This document shows positions 25,312 to 33,595 of a stretch of DNA of 64,000 nucleotides, one piece after another. How positions within the stretch are numbered: position 1 is the first letter of the stretch; the number at the start of each line of letters is the position of its first letter. The notes beneath the pieces were generated by a model. The model did no database searches and was not told where the DNA came from. It saw nothing but the letters and a program-made list of their open reading frames with translations. Made by a program: the position numbers and the translations under genes. Source of the DNA: Parafannyhessea umbonata (GTDB taxonomy: Bacteria > Actinomycetota > Coriobacteriia > Coriobacteriales > Atopobiaceae); the NCBI RefSeq assembly GCF_012844235.1, contig NZ_JABAGR010000001.1:310001-374000 (forward strand), read 5' to 3'.

Positions 25312-26249
25312 CTAGCTGCTGGAGCTGTCGTCGGACTTTATGGCATCCGGTATCTGAGTGCTCAGGAGCTGGATCTTCGAGCTTACGGTCGAGTCGGCCT
25401 CCTCGAACTTCTGGGTGTAGGTCGTGTAGCTCCCGGAAGGGTCGGTCGCGAGGCTGGCAAACGACTGGTACTCGGGGTAGAGGTCCTGCAGCGTATCGTA
25501 GGCGCTCTCGCAGTCGCTCGGCGGGTCGGTGAGTTCGCGCATGATGTCGTCGATCTTGTCGTTGCTGTCCTCGATGCTGCTCACGTACCCCTGATACTTC
25601 TCGCTCTCGTACAGCTTCTTGAGCGCGTCGTTGAAGTCGCTTGCCTGGTAGGGGCTCGTCTCGTCGTCCCACCCGCCGAAGATGGCGTCGTGCCACACGC
25701 CCGAGGTGAGGTTACACGCGGTCTCCGAGGTCACGGCACCGCCCATCATGTACCCGTACACCTTGTTGAGGTTCGAGACGTACTCGTCGTGCACGCGTAT
25801 CGCCTTCGCCTGCTCCTCTTGGCTCCTCTTCTTTGCGGCCTCCTTGCGCGCGACGGCTTCCTCGTGAGCGACCTGCTGGTTGTGCGATGCGACGGCGTAC
25901 CTGGCCCCAAGCAGGGCGACCACGGCCACGGCGACGGCCGCGATGAGATCCTGGTGCGGCGACGGCGCTTCCGCTCTTCCTCGGGGAGTGGCTCTCTCCC
26001 CGTGGACGCTGCCGCGGGCGCATCCCTGCCAGGGAAGGGCGGGGCGCCGGCGGAAGCCTTCGGATCTTCTCGCGCGTCGCCGGACGATGCACCTGCCTGG
26101 GCGGCAGCGGAGCCTGCCTGCGCTGCGTCTACCTGCGCGGCGTCGCGCGCGTGCGGCACGTAACCCACCTCGAAGACGTGGCCCGCGCTGGTCGTTGGCT
26201 TGGCGTCCCGGCTGCCAGAGGTGTGGTCGTTTTCCGTGTTAGAGCCCAT
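25312..26249 (-). pseudogene. Single-pass membrane protein interrupted by a frameshift
   Basis: The protein starts at 26249 (MGSNTENDHTS, with GGAGGA upstream) with an Ala-rich polar region ending in EEERKRRRR. Its hydrophobic helix (DLIAAVAVAVVALLGARYA) and the extracytoplasmic coiled-coil region down to DAIKSDDSSSS lie in a different frame. The switch falls between about 25948 and 25965. The two halves fit perfectly as one membrane-anchored protein of about 310 residues, so a one-base indel, real or a sequencing error, is likely. Function unknown; the ectodomain has regularly spaced charged helices. Confidence 0.65.
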
Positions 26250-26536
26250 GATTTCCTCCGTTCGTCTGGAAACGTGCAAGCACGAATGTCACTATTAGAG
26301 GTATAGCGACCGCAGTGGACATTAATTCGCCGTCCCGACGGTCGCGTCGCATGTTTTTTGATGACGAAGCACCGCCGTGGTGGCGCCGCGCGCAAGGACG
26401 TCGCTGCTTGGGCGGCATGCGCAGGGCCGCGCCGTGCACGGATGTGTGCTTTGGGAGAAAATGGTGCGTGACCACGCGGGGCGAAGGGTGCCAAGGTGCA
26501 TCGGCCGCGCGCCTGGCGCATCGAAAGGACGAGGCA

Positions 26537-28090
26537 ATGGCTCGAAAGATGACGGGACAGGAACGAGACGACGCGGAGGCGCTGCGCGGTGTCCTGGTGC
26601 AGGAGCTTGAGCCTGCGGACAGGGGCTATGCCCCCGGTATCGCGAGCGCGCTCGTTCGGCTTCCCGACGGGAGGGCTACGGCGAAGGACGTGGAGCGCAT
26701 CCTGGGCAAGTACAAGGTGAGCGCAAACGCCCTGAAGAAGATGATGCGCGCCGGCGTGCTGGTGCCATGCGCGGACGAGGACGGTGCGTATGACGTGTGC
26801 GTCCCTGCGCCCGCGGAGACGGATGCCGGCGAGTCCGGCGCGGAGGTGTCGGACGCCTCGTCGGATGACGCGGGCGCTTTGGCCGCGCAGGCGGACGACC
26901 CCGCGCCCGGGGCGGCGGGCGACGCAAGCGGGTCGCGCGAGGACGGGGCGCCCGATGCCGCGCCTTCGGACGGGCCCGCGGAAGGCGAGGCGGAAGGCGA
27001 CGCGGGGGAGGCCGCCTGCGCCGCGGACGCGCCCATGCCAGATGCGCCGGACGCAGGCGCCGAGCCTGCCTCCCCGATAGCCGCGCAGGCAGATGCCGCC
27101 GCGGGCGAGAAGGACGCGTCCGTCCAGCCCGAGGCCGAAGGCGAGGCCGATGCCGCGCCTTCCCCCGAGCCCGCGGACGGCGCGCGTTCCGGCAGGGCCG
27201 CCCGGCGCGGCGGCGCACGCCGTCGCGAGGCGTCGCGGCGCGACCTGAAGAAGGTACCGTACGTGCGCCGCGGCAACGAGTCCGACGCACAGGCGCGCCA
27301 GAGGATCGTGGCGCTTGACCCGCGCTTCTGGATGAACGGCTGGCTGCTGAGCCACCCCGGAGCCTTCACGATGTACGAGCGCGAGCTCACGGCCATAAAC
27401 GACGTGCTGACGGACGGCATGCTGCCCGGCGACATCACGCGGCGCCAGCTGGCGTACCAGATGGGCGGGGACGAGAAGTTCTTCGAGTACGGCAGCGACG
27501 GATTTCGCCTGCTGCGCGCCATGGGCATGGAGGACGTGGTGCGCCACAGGCCCATGCCGAAGCCGGACCTGGTGTACCACGCGCCGCGCCGCCGCAAGCA
27601 CATGCGCGTGCTGGTGACGGAGAACCTGGACCCCTACCTGGACGTGCACGACCTCATGTACGAGGACGGCCGCACGCAGATCCTGGGCGAGCGCGTGCAT
27701 GCCGTGGTGCTGGGCGGCGGCACGCCCGTGCTGGAGCACAACCGGCTGTCGCTTCTGCTGGACACGCTGGGCGCGGACTCCGTGGAGGTGCTGTACTGGG
27801 GCGACATCGACCGCGCGGGAGTGGACCTCATGATGAAGCTGCGCGCCGAGCTGGGCGAGAAGTACAAGTTCTCGTCCTTCTCGCCCGCGTATGGGCTCAT
27901 GGTACGGCGCGCGATGGAGCGCTTCCCGGACCCGACGGACAACGAGTCGACCGGCCAGGCGAACATAGACGTGCCGGACATGTCGCTGGTGTGCGAGGGG
28001 ATGAGCGCCGAGGAGGCGGACTACGCGCGCGCCGTGGTGGAGTCGTGCGGGCTCATTCCGCAGGAGATCCTGACGAAGCGCGACCTTTAG
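26537..28090 (+). CDS. Orphan JetD-like (DUF2220/Wadjet) Toprim protein with long Ala/Asp/Glu linker
   Basis: 517 residues from the ATG at 26537 (GGACGAGG upstream). An N-terminal winged-helix-like part (about 1-75) is joined by a 150-residue Ala/Asp/Glu/Pro low-complexity linker to a C-terminal DUF2220 domain (about 240-517). Toprim motifs of JetD are present: Glu in LVTENLDPYLD, the GGGTP turn near 390, and DxD in EVLYWGDIDRAG near 420. In Wadjet, JetD cleaves plasmid DNA with JetABC; none of JetA, JetB or JetC is in this window. Its role may be a stand-alone nuclease or topoisomerase-like function. The recurrent 13-mer occurs twice in it (27103-27115, 27874-27886). Confidence 0.8.
   Translation: MARKMTGQERDDAEALRGVLVQELEPADRGYAPGIASALVRLPDGRATAKDVERILGKYKVSANALKKMMRAGVLVPCADEDGAYDVCVPAPAETDAGESGAEVSDASSDDAGALAAQADDPAPGAAGDASGSREDGAPDAAPSDGPAEGEAEGDAGEAACAADAPMPDAPDAGAEPASPIAAQADAAAGEKDASVQPEAEGEADAAPSPEPADGARSGRAARRGGARRREASRRDLKKVPYVRRGNESDAQARQRIVALDPRFWMNGWLLSHPGAFTMYERELTAINDVLTDGMLPGDITRRQLAYQMGGDEKFFEYGSDGFRLLRAMGMEDVVRHRPMPKPDLVYHAPRRRKHMRVLVTENLDPYLDVHDLMYEDGRTQILGERVHAVVLGGGTPVLEHNRLSLLLDTLGADSVEVLYWGDIDRAGVDLMMKLRAELGEKYKFSSFSPAYGLMVRRAMERFPDPTDNESTGQANIDVPDMSLVCEGMSAEEADYARAVVESCGLIPQEILTKRDL
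27853..27886. repeat. Inverted pair of the GGGCGAGAAG motif inside the JetD-like gene
   Basis: GGGCGAGAAG at 27853-27862 and CTTCTCGCCC at 27877-27886 are perfect inverse copies separated by 14 bases. The right copy is part of the full 13-mer GTCCTTCTCGCCC (27874-27886). The pair lies in coding sequence and is read in different frames. Confidence 0.7.
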
Positions 28091-28116
28091 GCGCGGACGC
28101 TCGCGCGCCGCGGAGG

Positions 28117-28737
28117 CTAGCGCACCGCGGAGACGCGGTACTGCTGGTGGTCGTTTCCTGCGAGCCAGCGCTCCATTTGGTCGTCCGTGTAGCGCACGTT
28201 GTTGCAGAGCTGGCTGGGGCCAAGGGGGTCCTTCACCAGGAACGCGCCGTCCTCGTAGGCCCAGACGCACACGATGTGACCGTGCGGGTGCTGGATGCCA
28301 CACGGGTCCAGCGGCTGCATGGAGCCGTCCGCGTAGTGCCACGGGTGCGTGCCCTGGCGGTCGGAGCTCGACGCCCAGATGACGTCACCCTGCGCGAGCG
28401 CCTGCCTGAACGCGCCCACGCTGCGCTCGATGGGGAAGGAGCGTATGCCAAACGTGCGCGCGTTGTACTCGTTCAGGAGCGTGCTCATGTTGCGTCCGCC
28501 CACCTTGCTCGCGCCCGCGTCGTCCATACCGTCCTTGCGGTAGCGCGCGAGCACGTCGCGGGGCGTGAGGTCCCGGTTTGTGACGAGGTCGATGCACATG
28601 GCCGCGGAGCACAGCCCGCAGCCGGAAAGCTCGACGTCCTGCCACCAGTACGAGAGGCGCGACCACTGCGCACCCTCGCCGCCCGCGTACGCCTGCGGGA
28701 AGAAGAGCCTGCGCGCGCTCTCCTGCGGCATCAGCAT
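28117..28737 (-). CDS. C39-like cysteine peptidase family protein
   Basis: About 206 residues; the start MLMPQESARR at 28737 has GGGAGG seven bases upstream. The papain-like C39_2 pattern is visible: active Cys in ELSGCGLCSAAM, and the His-containing HGHIVCVWAYEDGAFLVKDP late in the protein. No signal peptide is seen, so it probably acts in the cytoplasm or is exported by an unusual route. It converges with the JetD-like gene (26 bases apart) and is divergent from the HAD gene. Confidence 0.72.
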   Translation of the reverse strand: MLMPQESARRLFFPQAYAGGEGAQWSRLSYWWQDVELSGCGLCSAAMCIDLVTNRDLTPRDVLARYRKDGMDDAGASKVGGRNMSTLLNEYNARTFGIRSFPIERSVGAFRQALAQGDVIWASSSDRQGTHPWHYADGSMQPLDPCGIQHPHGHIVCVWAYEDGAFLVKDPLGPSQLCNNVRYTDDQMERWLAGNDHQQYRVSAVR

Positions 28738-28962
28738 GTGGAACCTCCCGGCGCTTGGTGTCATGGCGGCAGCGGCGCACGCCGTCGCATGACGCGAAAT
28801 CCTGCACACAACAGGGTAGCCATTTATGCGCCGGCATCCATGGCAAAGCGAAAACTTTCGGAAGTGTTGATGTTTGCGCCCCGGGCGATGCTATCTTCTT
28901 GGGCGGCGGCACTTCTCGCCCGGCGCCCGTGCGGTCGTCGCAACCCAAGCGAAAGGCAAGGC

Positions 28963-29805
28963 ATGATCAAGCTGGTCCTGACGGACATGGACAACACCCT
29001 CATCCCGTTTGGCGCGGAGCGCGTGAGCCCGCGCGCGATGGACGCCATTCGCGAGCTGCGCTCCGCCGGCGTGGAGTTTGGCCCCGCGACCGGCCGCGAC
29101 ACGCAGGAGCTGATGCGCTTCTTTGGCGGCGACGACTCCGCGTTCCAGACGGGCATACTCTCGAACGGCAAGAAGATCTACGTGGACGGCGAGCTGCGCC
29201 GCAAGAGCCTGATAGACAACGCCGCGCTGCAGCGCCTGAGCGACTACGTGCGCGGCTTCGACCACTGCTTCGTGACCGCGTACCCGCTGGTAAACGACGC
29301 GACGAACCCGGCGTGGTGCGTCGCGACCACGGAGGCGGACGCGGCGCCGTACGCGGAGCGCTTCAAGTTTACGTGCACGCTGGCAGACTTTGTGCCGCAG
29401 GACGAGCTGATCGCGGCGACCATCGCGTGCCCGCTGGGTCAGGACGTGCTGGAGAAGATCAAGGCCGGCGGCATGGAGGCGTGTCCCGAGTTCGACATAG
29501 TGCAGCCCGTGGACGCATGGTGCGACGTGGTGCCGCGCGGCCTGAACAAGGGCACGGCGCTGCCGATGCTGCTTGACGCGATGGGGATCCGCCAGGACGA
29601 GGTGGTGTTCTTTGGCGACGCGGAGAACGACCTGGCCCTGATGGGCGCGCTCAAGAACTCCGCGGCCGTGGCGAACGCGACGCCTGCCGCAGCCGCGGCG
29701 GCCCGCTACCACATTGGCCGCTGCGACGAGGACAGCGTGGCCGCGGCCCTGGAGGAGATCGCCTGCGCCACGCGCGAGGGCCGCACGCCCCGCTTCATGC
29801 TATAG
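28963..29805 (+). CDS. HAD-superfamily (Cof-type) phosphatase
   Basis: A 280-residue IIB-type HAD hydrolase. Motif I is LTDMDNTLIP with nucleophile Asp, motif II is ATGRD-like (FGPATGRDT), and motif III/IV is GLNKGTAL and FFGDAENDLALM. The cap domain is in the middle. Such enzymes dephosphorylate sugar phosphates or FMN-type substrates; the physiological one is not predictable. The ATG at 28963 has AAAGGCAAGG upstream. Confidence 0.88.
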   Translation: MIKLVLTDMDNTLIPFGAERVSPRAMDAIRELRSAGVEFGPATGRDTQELMRFFGGDDSAFQTGILSNGKKIYVDGELRRKSLIDNAALQRLSDYVRGFDHCFVTAYPLVNDATNPAWCVATTEADAAPYAERFKFTCTLADFVPQDELIAATIACPLGQDVLEKIKAGGMEACPEFDIVQPVDAWCDVVPRGLNKGTALPMLLDAMGIRQDEVVFFGDAENDLALMGALKNSAAVANATPAAAAAARYHIGRCDEDSVAAALEEIACATREGRTPRFML

Positions 29806-29927
29806 GGCCTGCCGTGGCGCCGCCGCGCCCCGCAGCGCGCCGCGTCCGGCGCGGGTGATAAGATAGCCTAACGAGCGGGTGCCGGCACGCGGCGCCCCGC
29901 ACAGTCATCTGTCACGTGGAGGCGAGC

Positions 29928-30629
29928 ATGGCCAAGCACCTCACCAAGTTGGGCCTGGGGCGCGACGAGATTCCGCCGCAGGAGCCCCGCCCCGCCGCGG
30001 ACCAGACGCGCCGCCGGCGCAAGCAGGCGATCCTGCTGGTGGTGCTTGCGCTGCTGGTTGCGTACCTGTTTGCGCTCGGTCGCAGCTACCTTGCCATACA
30101 GGACGGCATGATGGACGTGAACCAGAGCTACGACGCCCTGACGGCCGCCGCGCGCAAGGCGGACTACCCGGCCGCCATCAAGGCGTCCAAGAGCCTGACC
30201 GCCGCGATGGACAAGATCCAGGAGCAGACGCAGCTGTGGGTGTGGGGCATACCCGCGCGGCTTCCCGTGGTTGGCGACGACGTGCGCATGGGTCGCACGC
30301 TGGCCGCCGTGGGCAAGCGCTCCTGCGACGACGCCCTGATGCCCGTGTGCGACGGGCTCCAGAAGGTGGTGCCCGCGGACGGGTCGGGCATAGGATCGGC
30401 GAAGGACCTGTCGAAGCTGCTCAAGAAGGTGGACAAGGCGCAGAAGATCACGAAGGACTGCGAAAAGCAGGTGCGCGCCGCGGGCGACGCCCACATATCG
30501 AGCCTGAACCGCACGCGTGACCGGCTGCTGAGCATACTTTCCGGCACGAACGACACGTACGAGAGCCTGCACGACGAGCTGACGCTGCTCAAGGGCGCAA
30601 GCGACATCGTGTCGATCATCACAAGCTAG
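29928..30629 (+). CDS. Membrane-anchored protein, first gene of Sel1-ABC operon
   Basis: A 233-residue protein starting MAKHLTKLGL (ATG 29928; GGAGG upstream). It has a basic head (RRRRKQ) and one hydrophobic helix (residues about 36-55), then an extracytoplasmic, mostly helical region to the C-terminus. No recognised domain. It ends 9 bases before the Sel1-ABC ATPase gene, so it is probably an accessory subunit of that transporter. Confidence 0.65.
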   Translation: MAKHLTKLGLGRDEIPPQEPRPAADQTRRRRKQAILLVVLALLVAYLFALGRSYLAIQDGMMDVNQSYDALTAAARKADYPAAIKASKSLTAAMDKIQEQTQLWVWGIPARLPVVGDDVRMGRTLAAVGKRSCDDALMPVCDGLQKVVPADGSGIGSAKDLSKLLKKVDKAQKITKDCEKQVRAAGDAHISSLNRTRDRLLSILSGTNDTYESLHDELTLLKGASDIVSIITS

Positions 30630-30638
30630 CGGTGGGCC

Positions 30639-32567
30639 ATGGGCAAGAAGAAGCTTGAGAGCGACGCCGAGGTCTACTGGGGCAAGCCAGAGCCGGAGCG
30701 AAAGCGGAAGAAGCACAAGAAGAAGGACAAGAAGGGCAAGGCCGCCAAGGGCGAGAAGCATGCGCGCCCGGGCGGGGACGCGACGCCTGAGGCCGACGCC
30801 GCCGCGGCGGCATGCCCCGAGGGCGCGGAGGGCGGCGCCGCGGGACGCGATGGGTCCGGCAAGGCGGGCAAAGCCGGCAAGCGCGGCAAGAGGCTGCGCG
30901 TGTACATAGACTACTCCACGCTGGCGAAGCCCCGCGAGGCGGACGTCCCCGCGGAGCCCGGCGACGTGACGGTCGCGCTCCCGAAGGCCCGCGCGGCATC
31001 GGACGCGGCGGGTGCGACGGCGGACGCCACGGCCACGGACGAGCCAAAGGTCACGGTGGAGGCCCAACCGGGGGACGAGGTCCTTCTCGCCCAGGGCGAG
31101 AAGGACGCGCCGCAGCCGGCCGAAACCGACGCGGGGGAAGACGCGCCCTCCGAGGGCGAGCGCGGCGACGAGGAGCCAAGCGACGTCGATCGGTCGTCTG
31201 GCGCCGAGGCCTCTGCGGCGGCAGACGAGCCGGCAGGCCACGCTCCGGCGGCAGACGCCCCGGCGGCAGACGCGGTGGCGGCCGGCAGTGCTAAGCGGCC
31301 GAGCTACCACGACGCGCTTTCCGCGCCGGGACGCGACGAGGACGACACCGAGCTTGAGGAGGGAGAGATCGTCCAGCTCAAGGCACGTGCCGCGGCGGGG
31401 GACCGCGCGGCGATGCGCTCCTTGGGCAATCGCTACCAGGCGGGAAACGGCGTGCCGCAGAGCTACGACCTCATGCGTGAGTGGTGGGAGCGCGCCGCCC
31501 AGGCGGGCAACACCACGGCCATGTGGGACCTTGGCTACTACTACCTCATCGGCAAGTATCTGGACCAGGACGTGGACCGCGGCCTGGCGTGGTTCAGCCT
31601 CGCGATAGAGAACGGCAACGCGGACGCCGCGTTCCAGCTTGCGCTGTACTACGGCACGGGCATGTTCGTGGAGCAGGACTACGACCTTGCCCGGAAGCTC
31701 TTCGCCCGCGCGCTGGAGCTTGGCCGCGAGGACGCCCGCGAGGAGATGGCGGAGTGCGAGCGCGCGCTCGCCGAGGGCTCGGAGTCGGAGGACGCCGGCT
31801 CCGTGCGCGGCGGCAACATCGTGCTCGACCACGTGAGCCGCAGCTTCGGGCGCAAGGTGGTGCTGGACGACATCACCCTCACCATCAAGGGCGGCGAGCT
31901 CGTGGCCATCGTGGGCAGCTCCGGCGGCGGCAAGTCCACGCTGGGCAGCATCATCCTGGGCACGCTCAAGCCCACGCGCGGCCGCGTGGTGTTTGGCGGC
32001 CGCCTGGGCTTCGTGCCGCAGCGCAACCTCGTGCACGAGAACCTGACCGTGGCCCAGCAGCTGGACTTCTACGCGCGCGCCGTGAAGCACCTTCCCCGGC
32101 AGAAGGCGCGCGAGCGGGTGGACCGCGTCGTGCGCGAGCTTGGCCTGCAGAAGGTGCGCCGCACCCTCATACGCAAGTGCTCGGGCGGCGAGAAGCGCCG
32201 CGTGTCCGTGGCGTGCGAGCTCCTCTCGTTCCCGGACGGCCTCGTGCTGGACGAGCCGACGTCCGGCCTGGACCCCGGGGACTCCGGCAACCTGGTTGCG
32301 GTGCTGCACAGCCTGGTCCACAACCGGCGCATGACGGCGCTCGTGATCAACCACGACTACGAGAACATCCAGCTGTTCGACAAGATCTGCTTCCTCGCGC
32401 ACGGCAAGGTCTGCTTCTATGGCACGCCGGACAAGCTGTTCGAGTACTTCGACACCCGCTCCACGCGCGAGATATACACCCTCATGGACAAGGACCCGTA
32501 CCCGTTCATCAGGCGCTTCGAGGAGTGGCGTCGGGACCATCCGGACGAGCTGGGAGGCATCTGCTGA
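30639..32567 (+). CDS. ABC ATPase fused to Sel1 repeats and a charged low-complexity head
   Basis: 642 residues. The order is a Lys-rich head (1-40), a low-complexity Ala/Asp/Glu/Pro linker (about 45-240), three Sel1-like repeats (about 250-377, e.g. MRSLGNRYQAGNGVPQSYDL), and an ABC domain (about 385-600) of the ABCG/EPP type: Walker A GSSGGGKST near 425, signature CSGGEKRRVSVA near 513, Walker B GLVLDEPTSGLDP, and a late switch His in INHDYENIQL. Sel1 repeats in one chain with an ABC ATPase are unusual. It overlaps the permease start by one base (TGATG). The linker holds the palindrome of the recurrent 13-mer (31080-31106). Confidence 0.85.
   Translation: MGKKKLESDAEVYWGKPEPERKRKKHKKKDKKGKAAKGEKHARPGGDATPEADAAAAACPEGAEGGAAGRDGSGKAGKAGKRGKRLRVYIDYSTLAKPREADVPAEPGDVTVALPKARAASDAAGATADATATDEPKVTVEAQPGDEVLLAQGEKDAPQPAETDAGEDAPSEGERGDEEPSDVDRSSGAEASAAADEPAGHAPAADAPAADAVAAGSAKRPSYHDALSAPGRDEDDTELEEGEIVQLKARAAAGDRAAMRSLGNRYQAGNGVPQSYDLMREWWERAAQAGNTTAMWDLGYYYLIGKYLDQDVDRGLAWFSLAIENGNADAAFQLALYYGTGMFVEQDYDLARKLFARALELGREDAREEMAECERALAEGSESEDAGSVRGGNIVLDHVSRSFGRKVVLDDITLTIKGGELVAIVGSSGGGKSTLGSIILGTLKPTRGRVVFGGRLGFVPQRNLVHENLTVAQQLDFYARAVKHLPRQKARERVDRVVRELGLQKVRRTLIRKCSGGEKRRVSVACELLSFPDGLVLDEPTSGLDPGDSGNLVAVLHSLVHNRRMTALVINHDYENIQLFDKICFLAHGKVCFYGTPDKLFEYFDTRSTREIYTLMDKDPYPFIRRFEEWRRDHPDELGGIC
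31080..31106. repeat. Perfect palindrome made of two inverted copies of the 13-mer
   Basis: GTCCTTCTCGCCC at 31080-31092, one central A, then GGGCGAGAAGGAC at 31094-31106. The 27-base element is a perfect inverted repeat within the linker of the Sel1-ABC protein, read as VLLAQGEKD. Confidence 0.85.
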
Positions 32568-33535
32568 TGAGCCTGAGCTTCTTTAGGCAGGTCGCCATGC
32601 TTGCCAGGGAGTCGTTCAACAAGAGGTCCGAGCTGATGATGGGCGCGTCCGCCCTCATCATCAGCTCGCTTGCGGCGTGGGTCATACGCTACCGCATGTT
32701 CGACTACTACGAGAACGCGAAGGTGGGCTTCTTCATAGTGGTGTGCTGCTGCCTGTGGATGGGCCTGTTCGACTCCATCCTGTGCATCTGCGACGCACGC
32801 GACGTGCTTGAGCGCGACAAGTTCTCGGGCCTCAACTCGTTCAGCTTCGTGTTCGCGAACGTGGTGTGGCAGGCCGTGCACGCATTTCTCCAAACGTGCG
32901 TCCTGTATTGGATGACGACGTCGATAATCGAGTTTCCCGCGCAGACGAAGGCGCTGCTTGCGCCCGCGATGCCGGAGTACCTGGTCACGCTCTTCCTGAT
33001 CACGTTTGCGGCGCAGATGCTGGGGCTGGGGGTCTCGGCCATCGTGCGCACGTCGCAGCAGGCCCTGACCGTGGCGCCGTTCATCCTGATATACGAGCTC
33101 ATCATGTCCGAGACGCTGTTTGGCCTGCCCGATGCGGTGCGACCGCTGCGCGAGACGACCATCGTGCGATGGGGCCTTTCCGGCCTGGGCACGATCTTCG
33201 ACATCGACGCGCTGCCGTGGAAGGCGGAGACCTCGGTCAAGAAGATCATGCGGCAGGTGTCGCTGCAGGTGACGGGACAGGTGAACGGCGAGGTGAGCTC
33301 TTCTCCCGCGGGCGGGCTCCCCATACCGTTCTTCGACAAGCTCATAGCGCGCCTGCAGGACTACATAACCAACTTCCCGCTGAACCCCGGCGTGCTTGGC
33401 GTGAGCCACAACCTGCCCGAGTACACGGCGACCGCCGCGTACCTGGGGCACGTGTGGGCGGTGCTGGGCGTGCTGGCGCTGGCGGGGATCGTCCTTGCGC
33501 TGGTGGGCTTCCGCCGGACGGTGGAGATTCGCTAG
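32567..33535 (+). CDS. ABC-2 type permease partner of the Sel1-ABC ATPase
   Basis: A 322-residue membrane protein of the ABC-2/ABCG-half-transporter type, with six hydrophobic segments, including WMGLFDSILCICDARDVLERDKFSGL, typical of ABCG permease domains between the second and third helix, and a long extracytoplasmic loop before the last helix. It starts one base into the ATPase stop codon. With the Sel1-ABC protein it forms a bipartite ABCG-like transporter; the cargo is unknown. Confidence 0.82.
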   Translation: MSLSFFRQVAMLARESFNKRSELMMGASALIISSLAAWVIRYRMFDYYENAKVGFFIVVCCCLWMGLFDSILCICDARDVLERDKFSGLNSFSFVFANVVWQAVHAFLQTCVLYWMTTSIIEFPAQTKALLAPAMPEYLVTLFLITFAAQMLGLGVSAIVRTSQQALTVAPFILIYELIMSETLFGLPDAVRPLRETTIVRWGLSGLGTIFDIDALPWKAETSVKKIMRQVSLQVTGQVNGEVSSSPAGGLPIPFFDKLIARLQDYITNFPLNPGVLGVSHNLPEYTATAAYLGHVWAVLGVLALAGIVLALVGFRRTVEIR

Positions 33536-33595
33536 CCTGGCCCGCGCCGGCGCCCGGCGGGGCGCGGCCGCGGCAGGAAGATAGGAGACGCAAGC

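Noticed and set aside
27103-27115. GEKD as a protein motif explaining the recurrent 13-mer
   Set aside because: The same DNA occurs in other frames and on the opposite strand (VLLA, FSP), so a protein-level cause does not suffice.
26537-28090. Complete Wadjet (JetABCD) system
   Set aside because: Only a JetD-like protein is present; the flanking genes are a frameshifted membrane protein and a C39-like protease, not SMC, kleisin or KITE proteins.
29868-32540. Very long open antisense frame opposite the Sel1-ABC gene, and similar ones opposite fbp, copA and YgiQ
   Set aside because: In this GC-rich DNA, stop codons are rare on the opposite strand. Composition is biased to Arg, His, Ala and Val with no domain, so these are shadows of the real genes.
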